Source: Caldilineaceae bacterium
GTDB lineage: Bacteria; Chloroflexota; Anaerolineae; Caldilineales; Caldilineaceae
Direction: 5' to 3'
Assembly: GCA_019637695.1 (NCBI GenBank)
Contig: JAHBVG010000030.1
Coordinates: 1-64,000 of the forward strand
Length of the DNA: 64,000 bases
In this document: one piece after another, positions 46,877-56,465 of the stretch
Layout of the letters: each line of letters begins with the position of its first letter
Numbering within the stretch: the stretch's first letter is position 1
Made by a program: the position numbers and the translations under genes
The notes under the pieces: model-generated
What the model saw: only the letters and a program-made list of their open reading frames with translations
Database searches by the model: none
Told to the model about the DNA's origin: nothing

Positions 46877-48901
46877 TCATGGTCGCAACCCATTCAAATT
46901 GAAATCGTCCACGGCGCGCTGCCAGTGTTCGCGGATGGTGCTGGGGATGTCGAAGGCACAGTGACCCACTCCCTCTAAGGGCTCGAAGATGGTGTCGAAG
47001 CCGGCGTTGGCGTGGGCGGTTGCCCCTGCCTGAGCAGGACCAAAGAGGAAATCCTCGGTACCGATGCGGTAATGGAAGCGGCTGCGGGCTTTGAGGGCGT
47101 CGTAGCTGCGCACGCGCTCCAGCATCTGTCCCCGATACCAGGGGCCCGATGGATCTGCGCCGCCACAGGTATAGCTGAAGAAGGCCGGGTAGACATCCCC
47201 TTTGAGCGGGAAGAAGAATTGGTCCCAGAAGACCGGGCCGCCCGATGCACCGCTGCCCAGGAGGAGATCCCGACAGAGGTTATAGCGGGCGAACATCTCC
47301 TCGAAGACAGCGGCCAGTAGTTCACTCTTGAGTATCCCATCTGGGTTCCAGCGATTGGGAAAAGGCAGCGGTTCACGGATAATGTAAGGCGAAGGTGCCA
47401 ACGGGGCCACAAAGATCCACCCTTGTTGGTCCACAATTTCGCGCACGGGGCCGCCCTCGTGCGCGCGATAATCCCCGCCGTCGCCGTGGAGATAGAAGCT
47501 GAGGAAGGTAGGCCGCGCCGGGTCATAGCCGTTGCCCACCACTACCAATGCCTGTAGCCCGGCCACCTGCGTAATATGCGCGCCGATGAGTAATCCGCCC
47601 GATCCACCGGATGGGTTGCACGTCAGCGTGTAGGGCGCGGGCGGTGGGCTGCTGCTCTGGATGGCGGGCAGGAAGATCGGATTGGAGAGTTCCACGTTCT
47701 GGGGCTGATTCTGCGCCAGATAAAGATCGTCCATATAAAAGGCGCTACCGTTCATCTCGCTCAGGCGCACGTCAATATAGATGTCTGCGGTCTTGCCCCG
47801 AAACTCCGTCAGATCGAAGCTCGCCTCGGTCCAGGCGCGGGTCTGCGTAGATTGGCAAAGCTCGAACGCGCCGATCTGCACGGGGGGCTGCATGGACAAT
47901 TTGGCGAAGACCAGGGCATAATCGCGGCCACATTCGTCTTCTGAGCGGATCTGGTAGTAGAACGAGAATGCCACATGCTCTCGATAGGGGATCTCCACTG
48001 TCTGTTGAATACGGTCAAAGCGGAAGGGATCCACCTCTGGCGCGCCTGGTTGGTAGATGCCCAGAAGGGCGGCAGAGCGACCCGTGCGCGGGGCAATGTC
48101 GGTAAACGGGGCGGTGTCGGTGAAGAATGAGGTACGGTCAATGGCCCACCATTCAGGGTTGAGGACGTACTGCGCCTCAAAGCTGCCATTGACAAAGACG
48201 TTGGTGGCGTCAAGCAGGGTGCAATTGCGATTAAAAACCGTCACCTGGGGGATGGTTGCCAGCCACTCTTCGACTACTGCGTCGCCTGGCACACAGGGTG
48301 CGCTGCCCAGGTACAAAACCTGCAATTGGGTCAGTTGCAGCAGGCTCAAGGGGATCATGCCGCTGAAATCGCCGAAGAGTTCCAACCGCGTCAAGTTGGT
48401 GAGCGTCCCCAGTGTCTCCGGCAATGGACCAATCAACCCTCTGCCGGGCAGCACTGAAAACGACTGATAGATGCGCAGTTGTCGCAGATTGGACAACTGG
48501 CCGAGAGAGGCGGGCAGGCTGCCGGTGAGCGGGTTGTTGCCCAGATCGAGGGTCTCCAGTTGCGAAAGCGTAGCCAGCGAATGGGGCAGGGGGCCGATCA
48601 GGTTGTTGTCCCAAAAGAAGAGACGGGTGACATGCCCGCCGGCGCAGGTGATCCCGTACCAGGTGCAAGGATTGTCATCTTGTAACCAGCCTGTGTTGTT
48701 GGTCCACCCCGACCCAGAGGTGCTGTTGAAAAATTCGATCAGCGTCCCACACTCGGCCGCGGGGATAGTCGTCACCGCGGCACAGGTGAAGTCGGCGGGC
48801 GTCTCGGCGGCCTGGGCAACGGGATGGGCGCTGATAGCGGCCATCCCCCACAGGGAAAGCAGCAGGGCCACAGACAGCAAGGCTTTGTGCAGATGGGGCA
48901 T
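46877..48901 (-). CDS. Secreted LRR protein fused to esterase-like alpha/beta hydrolase
   Basis: 674 residues; AAAGGAG upstream. Signal peptide about 1-31. A plant-type LRR cap (LIEFFNSTSGSGWTNNTGWL, CTWYGITC) and LRRs about 95-225 (LETLDLGNNPLTGSLPASLGQL, LTRLELFGDFSGMIP). A beta-sandwich about 240-405 (FVNGSFEAQ, FSFYYQIRS, FYMDDLYL). Then IFLPAIQ and a Ser/Pro linker, then an esterase-like domain about 440-674 with FYLHGDGG, nucleophile Ser in GSGASGG, and His in GVGHCAF. The catalytic Asp is not assigned. An unusual domain union; the hydrolase may act on a polymer bound by the LRR part. Confidence 0.75.
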   Translation of the reverse strand: MPHLHKALLSVALLLSLWGMAAISAHPVAQAAETPADFTCAAVTTIPAAECGTLIEFFNSTSGSGWTNNTGWLQDDNPCTWYGITCAGGHVTRLFFWDNNLIGPLPHSLATLSQLETLDLGNNPLTGSLPASLGQLSNLRQLRIYQSFSVLPGRGLIGPLPETLGTLTNLTRLELFGDFSGMIPLSLLQLTQLQVLYLGSAPCVPGDAVVEEWLATIPQVTVFNRNCTLLDATNVFVNGSFEAQYVLNPEWWAIDRTSFFTDTAPFTDIAPRTGRSAALLGIYQPGAPEVDPFRFDRIQQTVEIPYREHVAFSFYYQIRSEDECGRDYALVFAKLSMQPPVQIGAFELCQSTQTRAWTEASFDLTEFRGKTADIYIDVRLSEMNGSAFYMDDLYLAQNQPQNVELSNPIFLPAIQSSSPPPAPYTLTCNPSGGSGGLLIGAHITQVAGLQALVVVGNGYDPARPTFLSFYLHGDGGDYRAHEGGPVREIVDQQGWIFVAPLAPSPYIIREPLPFPNRWNPDGILKSELLAAVFEEMFARYNLCRDLLLGSGASGGPVFWDQFFFPLKGDVYPAFFSYTCGGADPSGPWYRGQMLERVRSYDALKARSRFHYRIGTEDFLFGPAQAGATAHANAGFDTIFEPLEGVGHCAFDIPSTIREHWQRAVDDFNLNGLRP

Positions 48902-49064
48902 CTTTCTTATCTCCTTTGGACGGGTTTACGAAGATGGCAATCACATACTCGACGACCCGGCGCATCTGGACCGGGCTGACGAAAATCTGGAACTAATCGC
49001 AAAAGCTGGGGAATTTAACGATTTGCGTAACCAGATCCAGCACTTGCCGTTGTAGCTCTCTTGC

Positions 49065-49099
49065 AGACCAGTCAGGTTTTCTGGAAATCTGACCGGTCT
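49065..49099 (-). terminator. Imperfect hairpin after the concanavalin-like gene
   Basis: Arms AGACCAGTCAGGTTT (49065-49079) and AAATCTGACCGGTCT (49085-49099) with two mismatches, 6 bases past the stop codon at 49105. Confidence 0.45.
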
Positions 49100-49104
49100 T
49101 GCGT

Positions 49105-50466
49105 TCAGCGCAGATTGGTAAACTTCAGATTCCTGAAATAGACAATCCCGTACGCGGTCGTACCTGTGTTGAGCAGACCCCACATACGATTTGGGCTTTG
49201 ATCTATTGAAGTCGTGGTAAGCAGTTGATGGTTGACGTAGACGCTCACCGTGCCTGGATTGTGTAAAATCTTCAGATGGTTGGCCTCACCGTTCGTTTTG
49301 ATGTGGGGCGACGATACCCAGGTAACCTGGCTAAACTGATACCAGAGAGCATAGGTTCCATCCACTGGGTTGACGGCAAAGAGCAGACGCGTGCCAAAAT
49401 TGGGTCCAAGTGAGAGTCCATACGCGCCTTCACCCTCGACCAAATGGAGATCCCCTTCGAGCGAAAAGTTAGGAATAAATTCTGGAATCGAACCAGGAGG
49501 AATGACTTCCGCAACCCCTGCCGCGATCCGTTGAATCCCATACGCCGAGTTGTTCTCAACACACCCCTGAGGAAATTCCCCAAATTGGGGCAGTTGCGTG
49601 CAAGGAATCTCCACCACCAACGGTGGCTGTGGCGTGCGTGTGGGGGTCGGCGTGGGTGTGGGGGGACGAGGATAGCGGATCGCCATGTTAAAGTAGTGCA
49701 AAATGCTGTTGGGAACCCAGTTGCGGGCATAGACGCCCCAACTCGTCCCCGTAATATACGTCTCATCGCTCACTGTGGTCAGGTATTGACCGTTGACGAA
49801 GACGCTGATCTGCGCCTCGTCGCGCACTACCTTCAGCCGGTTGACAGCGTTGTCACGGTGGATGTGCGGCGAATAAGTCCAATCCACCAAAGGCGCCCAA
49901 TCTGTCTCCTTATCCACGCGCCAGACGGCGAAGGTTCCATCCACTGGATTGACGCCGAAGGCATAAAAGCCCTGATACCAGATGTTGTTGAAGAAGAGGC
50001 GATAATCAGCCGCTCCCTGGACCAGCCGCGCGTCTGCCTCCAACGTGAAGGTTCGGCGGCTCCCGATTCCTGATGCATACCAGGCCTGGGTAAAGCTGGT
50101 ATTTATGCGTTGAATTTCGTAGATGTCACCCTCAACACATCCCTGCCAATACCAGTCCGGCGACGAGTCGTGAGGAAACCCGCCACACGAAGGAAAACTC
50201 TCGATGAACTCAGATAGCTGCGTTGCGGATGGGGTGGGAGTGACGGTTGGCGTTGCTGTGGACGTAGGGGTTGGCGTGCTTTCGCTCATGATCAGCGGCG
50301 CGTAGACCCTCGACCCTTCTAGAGGCTGTGCCGGCTCTGACCTTGCGCCCTGTGTATTCGACGCGGCAGTGGGCGAACCATGGACGATCAGCGCAGCCAA
50401 CCCAATGCAGAACACGAGCGCACACAGCGCAACTATCATTGATGTTGAACGGGTATGGCGTTTCAT
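49105..50466 (-). CDS. Secreted protein with two concanavalin/LamG-like domains
   Basis: 453 residues; AGGAG 7 bases upstream. Signal peptide about 1-32. VYAPLIMSE then a Thr/Pro linker (residues about 55-82), domain 1 about 92-270, a second Pro/Thr linker, domain 2 about 285-453. Each domain has FTLEADARLVQG-type strands, FGVNPVDGTFAVWR, SPHI, N-x-LK and VYVNxQ-LTT strands, as in LamG-like or 3-keto-disaccharide-hydrolase-type sandwiches. No catalytic residues recognised. The neighbouring protein at 50485-51273 carries a third copy. Confidence 0.65.
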   Translation of the reverse strand: MKRHTRSTSMIVALCALVFCIGLAALIVHGSPTAASNTQGARSEPAQPLEGSRVYAPLIMSESTPTPTSTATPTVTPTPSATQLSEFIESFPSCGGFPHDSSPDWYWQGCVEGDIYEIQRINTSFTQAWYASGIGSRRTFTLEADARLVQGAADYRLFFNNIWYQGFYAFGVNPVDGTFAVWRVDKETDWAPLVDWTYSPHIHRDNAVNRLKVVRDEAQISVFVNGQYLTTVSDETYITGTSWGVYARNWVPNSILHYFNMAIRYPRPPTPTPTPTRTPQPPLVVEIPCTQLPQFGEFPQGCVENNSAYGIQRIAAGVAEVIPPGSIPEFIPNFSLEGDLHLVEGEGAYGLSLGPNFGTRLLFAVNPVDGTYALWYQFSQVTWVSSPHIKTNGEANHLKILHNPGTVSVYVNHQLLTTTSIDQSPNRMWGLLNTGTTAYGIVYFRNLKFTNLR

Positions 50467-50484
50467 GGGAATCTCCTCTGGGCG

Positions 50485-51273
50485 CTATGGCCACGAATAG
50501 AACCGAATGTTGCTGAACTGCATGTGACTGTTGGGCTGGTGATAGTTGCGCACGTAGAGCGCCCAGCCGATCCCGCTCTGGGCATAGGTGTTCTCCTCCA
50601 GGCTGGCGACCTGTTGATCGTTGATGAAGAGGGTGATCGTGGCGCCGTGGCGTTCCACGCGCAGATGGTTGCTCTCCAGGTCGCGGCGGATGTGAGGTGA
50701 TTCGCTCCAGCCGATGAGCGGAACGCCCGCCTTCCAATCCGAGCCGTCGACGCGTAGCAGCGCATAGCTTCCATTGCGCGGGTTGACGCTGAAGAGATAG
50801 CCGCCGCCGTTAAGCAGGCTAACCACATCAAAGCCAATAGCGTAGTCCCCTTCTCCCTGGGTCAGCCGGGCGTCGGCTTCGATGGCGTAGCGCGCCGAGA
50901 AGTTCGGGCAGCAGGCTGCCATGCTGAAGCTCACATTCCAGCGCTGCATCTCATACGCGCCGCCCTCCACACAGCCCAGCCAGTCGCTGTCGCTGGGACC
51001 GTCCGGGAACCATCCGCAAGAGATAGCCCGCACCGTTGGCACAGGCGTCGGCGTCAAGGTAGGGGTGGGTGTCAGGGTGGGCGTTGCCGTGGGCGTGGGC
51101 GGCTGTTCGTTGACGACCAAAGGCAGAAATAGCCCATCCGCCTGGCTGGGTGTGGACGCCGAGCGGGGAGCATGGCTGATCTGGGCAGGATCGGCGAAGA
51201 GCCTGCCAGACACGAAGAGCGTGCTGCCCAGGATCAGTACAAGCAAGGGAATGAGGGAGAGACGACGAACCAT
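50485..51273 (-). CDS. Secreted protein with one concanavalin/LamG-like domain
   Basis: 262 residues from ATG 51273 (AAGGAAA 7 bases upstream; a GTG upstream opens a longer, unlikely start). Signal peptide about 1-31, then LFLPLVVNE, a Thr/Pro linker about 59-77, and one domain about 85-262. Strong resemblance to domain 1 of the gene just downstream (GCVEG-x-YE-x-QR, EADARL-x-QG, VNP-x-NG, SPHI-R-D, N-H/R-L-V-R), so the two genes arose by duplication. Two adjacent Cys (AACCPN) are extra here. Confidence 0.65.
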   Translation of the reverse strand: MVRRLSLIPLLVLILGSTLFVSGRLFADPAQISHAPRSASTPSQADGLFLPLVVNEQPPTPTATPTLTPTPTLTPTPVPTVRAISCGWFPDGPSDSDWLGCVEGGAYEMQRWNVSFSMAACCPNFSARYAIEADARLTQGEGDYAIGFDVVSLLNGGGYLFSVNPRNGSYALLRVDGSDWKAGVPLIGWSESPHIRRDLESNHLRVERHGATITLFINDQQVASLEENTYAQSGIGWALYVRNYHQPNSHMQFSNIRFYSWP

Positions 51274-51379
51274 GAAGGTTTCCTTTATCTTGTGAGCATG
51301 GGCAGATAGACTGGGCTGGTACGTTCTGGGTAGCAACCCAATGTCATTAATAGAGAACACACATAAAGTTCGTACAATC

Positions 51380-51450
51380 GTAGGGGCGCTGGCGGACGCA
51401 GCGTCCGCTTGCTGCGTCCGCTGGGTGCGGCAAGCAGCACCCGTACCGAA
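51380..51450. repeat. GTAGGGGC-type inverted repeat with inner dyad
   Basis: GTAGGGGCGCTGG on the left, GCAGCACCCGTACC on the right; between them GCGGACGCAGCGTCCGC is a perfect dyad. Confidence 0.5.
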
Positions 51451-51477
51451 TTATATGATGTTCAAATGGCCTTCTCT

Positions 51478-51585
51478 ATAAGTTAAGTGCGGAGTTAGCA
51501 CCCCCAGGTGCGGATCTACACCGGAACAGCCACACGTGGGCGTGCTAACTCCGCAGGTTGAATACCGTAACTTAATGACATTGAC
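51478..51585. mobile_element. MITE-like family 2, copy 2 (inverted)
   Basis: Reverse complement resembles 12981-13116. Inner arms GCGGAGTTAGCACCCCC and GGGCGTGCTAACTCCGC; the right end CTTAATGACATTGAC is the complement of copy 1's left end. About 108 bp, no coding frame. Confidence 0.7.
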
Positions 51586-51693
51586 TCCATTGTGATAAGG
51601 ATAGAGGGGCGGGCACAGGGACCCGCCCCTACATGATCAGTTGCCATATACACGCCAAACGACCCACGGGGGATATCCTCTCTTCTCGATTTT

Positions 51694-51733
51694 GTGGTGC
51701 ATGGTGCGTACCTGTCTACGCACCATGCACCAC
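51694..51733. repeat. Perfect hairpin after the beta-helix gene
   Basis: Perfect 17-bp arms (51694-51710 and 51717-51733) with a 6-base loop, made of GGTGCATGGTGC-type words. 40 bases past the stop of the 1363-residue protein gene. No T run. The rest of 51586-51693 contains a GGGGCGGGC...GCCCGCCCC-type repeat (51604-51632). Confidence 0.65.
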
Positions 51734-51772
51734 GCCAATACTGGCAGGAATGCCCCCATCGACTCGCTCGCG

Positions 51773-54700
51773 TTAGCGTTGTACAGCGGGCAGATAGAGA
51801 TAGCTATCTGTTGTCGCCGGTGCCTGTGCTGCCGTGGGCGCAGTGGGCAGACCCCGTTGATTCAATGGCACACTGCCTAGCCCCACCAGCGGCTGACGGC
51901 TGGTCGGATCGGGCTTGTTCGGATCAATGTTGTTAACGGGAGCCAGCGAGCGAGCGACCGCTGCCGTGGTAATGTTGACGCTGATTGTATAGTCTGCGGT
52001 GGTGTAGCCGTAGACCTCCACCTGATAGACGCCACTGATCGGAGCCACAAAGGTGACACTATCCGGCGCGTTGCTCAGATTGCTCACCCAGGCCCCACGG
52101 TTGGGTGCATCGGGCGCCCAGACATAGAGATCGGCATCGCCGCTGGTAGCGGTCAACTGTACAGAGACCGTCTGCCCCTGGTTCACCTGGTAGCGGTAGA
52201 TGCGCCCCTCGTTGACCATCACCCGCGCCGTGGGCGGCCCGTAGTTGATGAAGCCCCGGAAGGGGAAGACAGAGATGTTTCCCGCATTGTCGGCGACCCA
52301 GGCTTGCAGATACTTCACCCCGGCGCTGGGCAACAGTTGCCACGGGTAATCGGTGCGGTTGGCGTCATAATCCAGCCAGCCGGAATGCTGCACAGGAACC
52401 CACTGGCCTGCGCCCTGGCTGTACTCGAACTCCTGGTAGAGAACAGACTTGAGGCCGCTGCTGGGGTTGGGGTCCGAAGCCGTCATATCCAGGCGCACAG
52501 TGCGGTTCTGTGTATGGCTGCCCCCCTGATTGATGGTGAAATCGTCCACGTGAGGAGCCAGTTGATCGGCGGCTTCCGGCAGGACGCTCAAGGTGCGGCT
52601 GATCACGTTGTTGGTCTCCAGGCTTTCGACAACGGCGTTGGACGGGTCAATCACCGCGTAGAGGGTGTAGACGCCGGGTGCGGCGGGCAGCCAGTTCACA
52701 GCCGAGGTGCTGGCCGAGGAGCGGGGCGAAAGCGTCAGGATGCTTCCTGTGCCCAGCAGTGTGCCACCGGCGTTGGGATCGCCCACGTAGAAGTCGACCG
52801 CCAACGGCGAGATCACAGTCTTGCCCCCCTGGCGGTTGACCACCAGCCCGACCTCTGTGTTTTCACCGGCGCGCGGGGCCATAGGATCGGTCCACAGCAG
52901 GTTGCTCTCGCTGTAGAGATCGTCGTTTTCGGCCTGGACCGCCGTGTAGGCATTGGCGGCGCTGCCCTGTTTGTTGTCTGGGTTGATCACGGTGACATTG
53001 TAGGCGCCGGCAGCGATGCCAGCAGGCACGATTGCGCGCACATAGGTGGAACCGATGAAGGTGGTGTCCAGGGCCTGGTTGCCCAACTGCACGATGGAAC
53101 CATCCTCAAAGTTGAAGCCGTAGATGTTCAGCGTGTTGGAGTAGTCGGTGAGGCCCTGGGCCGGGCGCACCTCTGCCACCGCCGGGTCGCTGCTGACCAC
53201 GGTAAAGGCTTGTGCCAACAGCGCCGCCGATCCATCCGGATTGACCACAAAGAGATCGTGAGGGCCAAGAGGCAAGCCGCCGGGGACGGTGGCGAGCAAT
53301 TGGTTGCTGTTCACCAGCGAGACGTTACCCAGCGCAACCCCGCCCAGGAAGACCGACGGCGTCGCCACAAAGCCGCTGCCCACAATGGTGATATTGGTGG
53401 TGGCGTTGCGGTTGCCCTGCTTGGGATTGATCTCCAGCACCTGTAAGTGAGTGGCCGTGACCGTTGTCGGCGTCGGCGTCACTGATGGCGTTACCGTCGG
53501 CGTCAGAGGTGTATTGGTCGCAGACGGCGTGGTCGTGGGTGTGGCTGTCGGCGTCACCGTCGGCTGCGTGGTGTTGGTCGGCGTCGGCGTCGGCGTGGAG
53601 GTGGACGCCTGCGTGGTGTTGGTCGGCGTCGGCGTCACGCACGGAGTTGCCACAGGATTGGCAATCTGGCCGCGCAGTTCCCCGCCAGGGAATGTGCTGC
53701 TGTGAATGTTGATATAGGTTAACCCGGCCAGGATGTTCGCTTCCTGGGCGTCGGTATAACTAAGTGTACCAACCTTGGGATTGCCTGCCGGCAGGTTGAA
53801 CAGAATACCCGCGTTTGTCCCTGGCGGCGCAAAGCCGTGAATGTGCGCGCCGGTCTCCTGGCTGGTCAGACCAGTGAAGGAGATGTTGTACTGCAAGCTG
53901 TTGTCCGCTGTGTTCACAACCACAGTGGCCGAGCCGGTCGCGGTCGAGTTGTTGGGGGGCACTTCCTGCGCCCCGCTCAGGGTCACGTTGAAGAGAAGAC
54001 AGCCGGAGATCTGGGTCGCCGTGGCCGTGGGGGTGGCTGTGGGCGGCACCGTCGTGTTGGTTGGGGTGGCCGTGGCTGTCGGTGGTACGTCTGTATTCGT
54101 CGGTGTGGGCGTCTCCGTCGGCTCACCCGTGGGCGTGGGACCGGTGGGCGTGGGCGTGGCTGTAGCCTGCACGCCGCCGATGGCCTGAAGCTTCTCCAGC
54201 GCGTACCAGCTTTCGCCCGCCCATTCATCGCCGCTGCCGTCATAGGCCAGCACGGTGAAGTAGATGTTGACGTTGGCAGGCAGCCCGCTCAAGCTATAGC
54301 TGGTGACGTTGCCCACGTCAATGCCCGACGCGCCTTGCGTAGCCCCCGTGCCTTCGTAGGGGTAGCCGCTGTCGAAGTCATAGTAGACCCGATAGCCGGC
54401 GATATCGGCTTCCGTATTGGCGTTCCAACTCAAGTTGAAGGTGTTTCCGTTGACCGTCACTTGTAGACCGGTGGGCGGCGCGGGCGGTGCTTCAGTACCC
54501 GGTACGGTCAACATGTTACCGTAATTGGTCACGGACAAAGAACCATCGTCAAAGAAATCATAGATCTCGCTGTTGATGGTCGCCCCGTTCGTGGTTCCCC
54601 ACCAGTTGAACTGGGCATCTACGGTGCCGTCAGATTGGGCGTTGCTGTTGTAGAGTTCGTAGCCCTGGTTGCCGTAAAGGTTATTGCGCTGCACCTGGCA

Positions 54701-55864
54701 ATTCACGCTGCCGTTTCCGAGATAGAGTCCACCAGTATCGGTATTGCTGGGCGCACTCTGCCCCACCACGGTGTTGTAGGAGAAACAGTCGATGCTGTCT
54801 GTTGGAGAGTGTACGCTTACCCCAGGCAGGCCAACATCAGACTTGTTGAAGACGACGCTGTTGTAGGTGATCTTACCTGGGTAGCTGGCGTGGATTCCAG
54901 ACGTATACCATGAATTCGGGGTTGTGTTATGGGCGACTTTATTGCCCATAATCGCACCGGAAAAGACTGTGGAGATACCCACGTTTCCATTCTGGGCTAC
55001 GATGTTGTTGAGTACAGGACAATTGCTACCTGAATAGATGCCTGTACCCGCATTGCGATAGACTTGATTGTGGCGCAATGTCGTATTGTAACATGTGATG
55101 CCGCTGTACCCCGAAGATGTTCCATTGCGTACCGTGTTGCCTTCCACGGTCACGCGCACCGTGTCGGATCCGCCTTGGGCGTAGATGCCATCTGCCCCGC
55201 TGGCGATGATCGTGTTGTTGAGGATCTGCGGCTGGATCGTGCCACCGGGATAGGAAGTGTAGATGCCATACCCCTGGTTGTTCTCGATACGGTTGCCACG
55301 CACAATCGAACTGCTTTCATTGAGGCGGATGCCATCATAGCTGTTGTGGCGCACGGTGTTCTGGTCGATCAGCGGTGAGGCCCGGTCCAGCAAGATGGCC
55401 GCCGGGTTCTGGGCGTCGCTGCCGGTGTATTCCACAATCGCGTATTCAAGAATAGAGCCGCCAGTGTAGTTACCGTTGATGTCATAGGTGGCGTCGGTGC
55501 TGCTGTTCTCGAATTTGATAAAGCCCCAATAGCCCGCTGATTGATTGGCTGTATTGGCCGTGAAGGTAATCGGCGCATTGGCCGTGCCGCGCGCCACCAA
55601 TCCACCGCTGACCGAAAGCGCCCGGCCTGCATCAAAGCGCACGGTCACGCCCGACTCAATCGTGAGTGTGGCACCGTTCATCACCTGCACGCTGTTGGTG
55701 GCAAGGTAGGGGCTGCCCGCCAGCGTCCACGTGGTATTGCTGAAGATGGGACCGCCTACGATGGTCGAGTTCGGCTCGGCCTGCGCTCCCCCAGAGAAGG
55801 AGAATACGATCGCGATCAAACTGCAAATCACGAGCGCCCTCGCCAAAATCCATCTTGTACTCAT
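51773..55864 (-). CDS. Giant secreted protein: parallel beta-helix, FN3, CHRD, IPT/TIG, CARDB and PPC domains
   Basis: 1363 residues; AGGAGG 5 bases upstream. Signal peptide about 1-30. Beta-helix about 35-460 (VRFDAGRALSVSGGLVARG, IRLNESSSIVRGNRIENN, NNTIIASGADGIYAQG, many Asn/Gly turns). FN3 about 465-570. Thr/Pro linkers. CHRD about 655-770 (VTLSGAQEVPPNNSTATG, GAHIHGFAPPGTNAG, NIHSSTFPGGELRGQI). IPT/TIG pair about 840-1010. CARDB about 1010-1130. PPC about 1245-1335 (VNEGRIYRYQVNQGQTV). Ends YLYLPAVQR. Likely a surface or matrix glycan-binding protein; no protease or lyase residues identified. Confidence 0.75.
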   Translation of the reverse strand: MSTRWILARALVICSLIAIVFSFSGGAQAEPNSTIVGGPIFSNTTWTLAGSPYLATNSVQVMNGATLTIESGVTVRFDAGRALSVSGGLVARGTANAPITFTANTANQSAGYWGFIKFENSSTDATYDINGNYTGGSILEYAIVEYTGSDAQNPAAILLDRASPLIDQNTVRHNSYDGIRLNESSSIVRGNRIENNQGYGIYTSYPGGTIQPQILNNTIIASGADGIYAQGGSDTVRVTVEGNTVRNGTSSGYSGITCYNTTLRHNQVYRNAGTGIYSGSNCPVLNNIVAQNGNVGISTVFSGAIMGNKVAHNTTPNSWYTSGIHASYPGKITYNSVVFNKSDVGLPGVSVHSPTDSIDCFSYNTVVGQSAPSNTDTGGLYLGNGSVNCQVQRNNLYGNQGYELYNSNAQSDGTVDAQFNWWGTTNGATINSEIYDFFDDGSLSVTNYGNMLTVPGTEAPPAPPTGLQVTVNGNTFNLSWNANTEADIAGYRVYYDFDSGYPYEGTGATQGASGIDVGNVTSYSLSGLPANVNIYFTVLAYDGSGDEWAGESWYALEKLQAIGGVQATATPTPTGPTPTGEPTETPTPTNTDVPPTATATPTNTTVPPTATPTATATQISGCLLFNVTLSGAQEVPPNNSTATGSATVVVNTADNSLQYNISFTGLTSQETGAHIHGFAPPGTNAGILFNLPAGNPKVGTLSYTDAQEANILAGLTYINIHSSTFPGGELRGQIANPVATPCVTPTPTNTTQASTSTPTPTPTNTTQPTVTPTATPTTTPSATNTPLTPTVTPSVTPTPTTVTATHLQVLEINPKQGNRNATTNITIVGSGFVATPSVFLGGVALGNVSLVNSNQLLATVPGGLPLGPHDLFVVNPDGSAALLAQAFTVVSSDPAVAEVRPAQGLTDYSNTLNIYGFNFEDGSIVQLGNQALDTTFIGSTYVRAIVPAGIAAGAYNVTVINPDNKQGSAANAYTAVQAENDDLYSESNLLWTDPMAPRAGENTEVGLVVNRQGGKTVISPLAVDFYVGDPNAGGTLLGTGSILTLSPRSSASTSAVNWLPAAPGVYTLYAVIDPSNAVVESLETNNVISRTLSVLPEAADQLAPHVDDFTINQGGSHTQNRTVRLDMTASDPNPSSGLKSVLYQEFEYSQGAGQWVPVQHSGWLDYDANRTDYPWQLLPSAGVKYLQAWVADNAGNISVFPFRGFINYGPPTARVMVNEGRIYRYQVNQGQTVSVQLTATSGDADLYVWAPDAPNRGAWVSNLSNAPDSVTFVAPISGVYQVEVYGYTTADYTISVNITTAAVARSLAPVNNIDPNKPDPTSRQPLVGLGSVPLNQRGLPTAPTAAQAPATTDSYLYLPAVQR

Positions 55865-56395
55865 GATTTCCTCCTGTGTGAATTGTCTTTCTCTGTGAAT
55901 CTGAATAACGGATAGTGGTTCAATCCCTGTCGTTCGGTTCAGGTTTGAAATCGGATATTGTTGTCCATCACTTCATGGGCACTCCTTTTACCTGACAAAA
56001 TGGAGCGTATTCGGAACTGTACCCAGTGCACCGTCAATGGGTAGCGGTGCGCGGGCCGGTAAATAGCACAGTACCAAACCAATCGTTTCTAGATCGTTTC
56101 TTGAACCGATAAGATGGGTTTACTGGTGACTCATCAATTTTCAGCAATTGGTGCAGATCCTTGTGTCCGCCAGATGGGGACGCCATCAACCTTAACATGT
56201 GCGGGCGATGCGCGGTCTATCCAATCTCTCATCCAACTCTATTCAATTTCCTGGCATGGCTCATTTGTACAATAGAGGATCTGTTTGCCAGTTGGTGTAC
56301 AACGATGCGGCGTTTGCTGCTAAAAATGACTGCACGGCTTGGTTGATAAAACGATTCACTGCAGCACAGAAGTACTGATTGATTTTTAGTCAGTT
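55865..56395. other. Intergenic stretch, nothing recognised
   Basis: Between the start of the beta-helix gene (reading left) and the VapBC promoter. Short frames here lack ribosome-binding sites. Divergent promoters must lie in it. Confidence 0.4.
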
Positions 56396-56424
56396 GACAG
56401 CAGAGAATGCAGGCACTACACTTG
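56396..56424 (+). promoter_or_regulatory. Sigma-70-type promoter of vapBC
   Basis: TTGACA (56396-56401) and TACACT (56419-56424), 17-base spacer. Inverted words GAATGCA (56407-56413) and TGCATTC (56433-56439) flank the -10 region and could be the antitoxin's operator. Confidence 0.55.
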
Positions 56425-56465
56425 CATTGATGCATTCACTTAGCGTTGACAGATGGAGACGACAG

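Noticed and set aside
51694..51733. The 17-bp hairpin as a tRNA-like gene
   Set aside because: No D or T arm and no anticodon loop of the right size; only a simple stem-loop.
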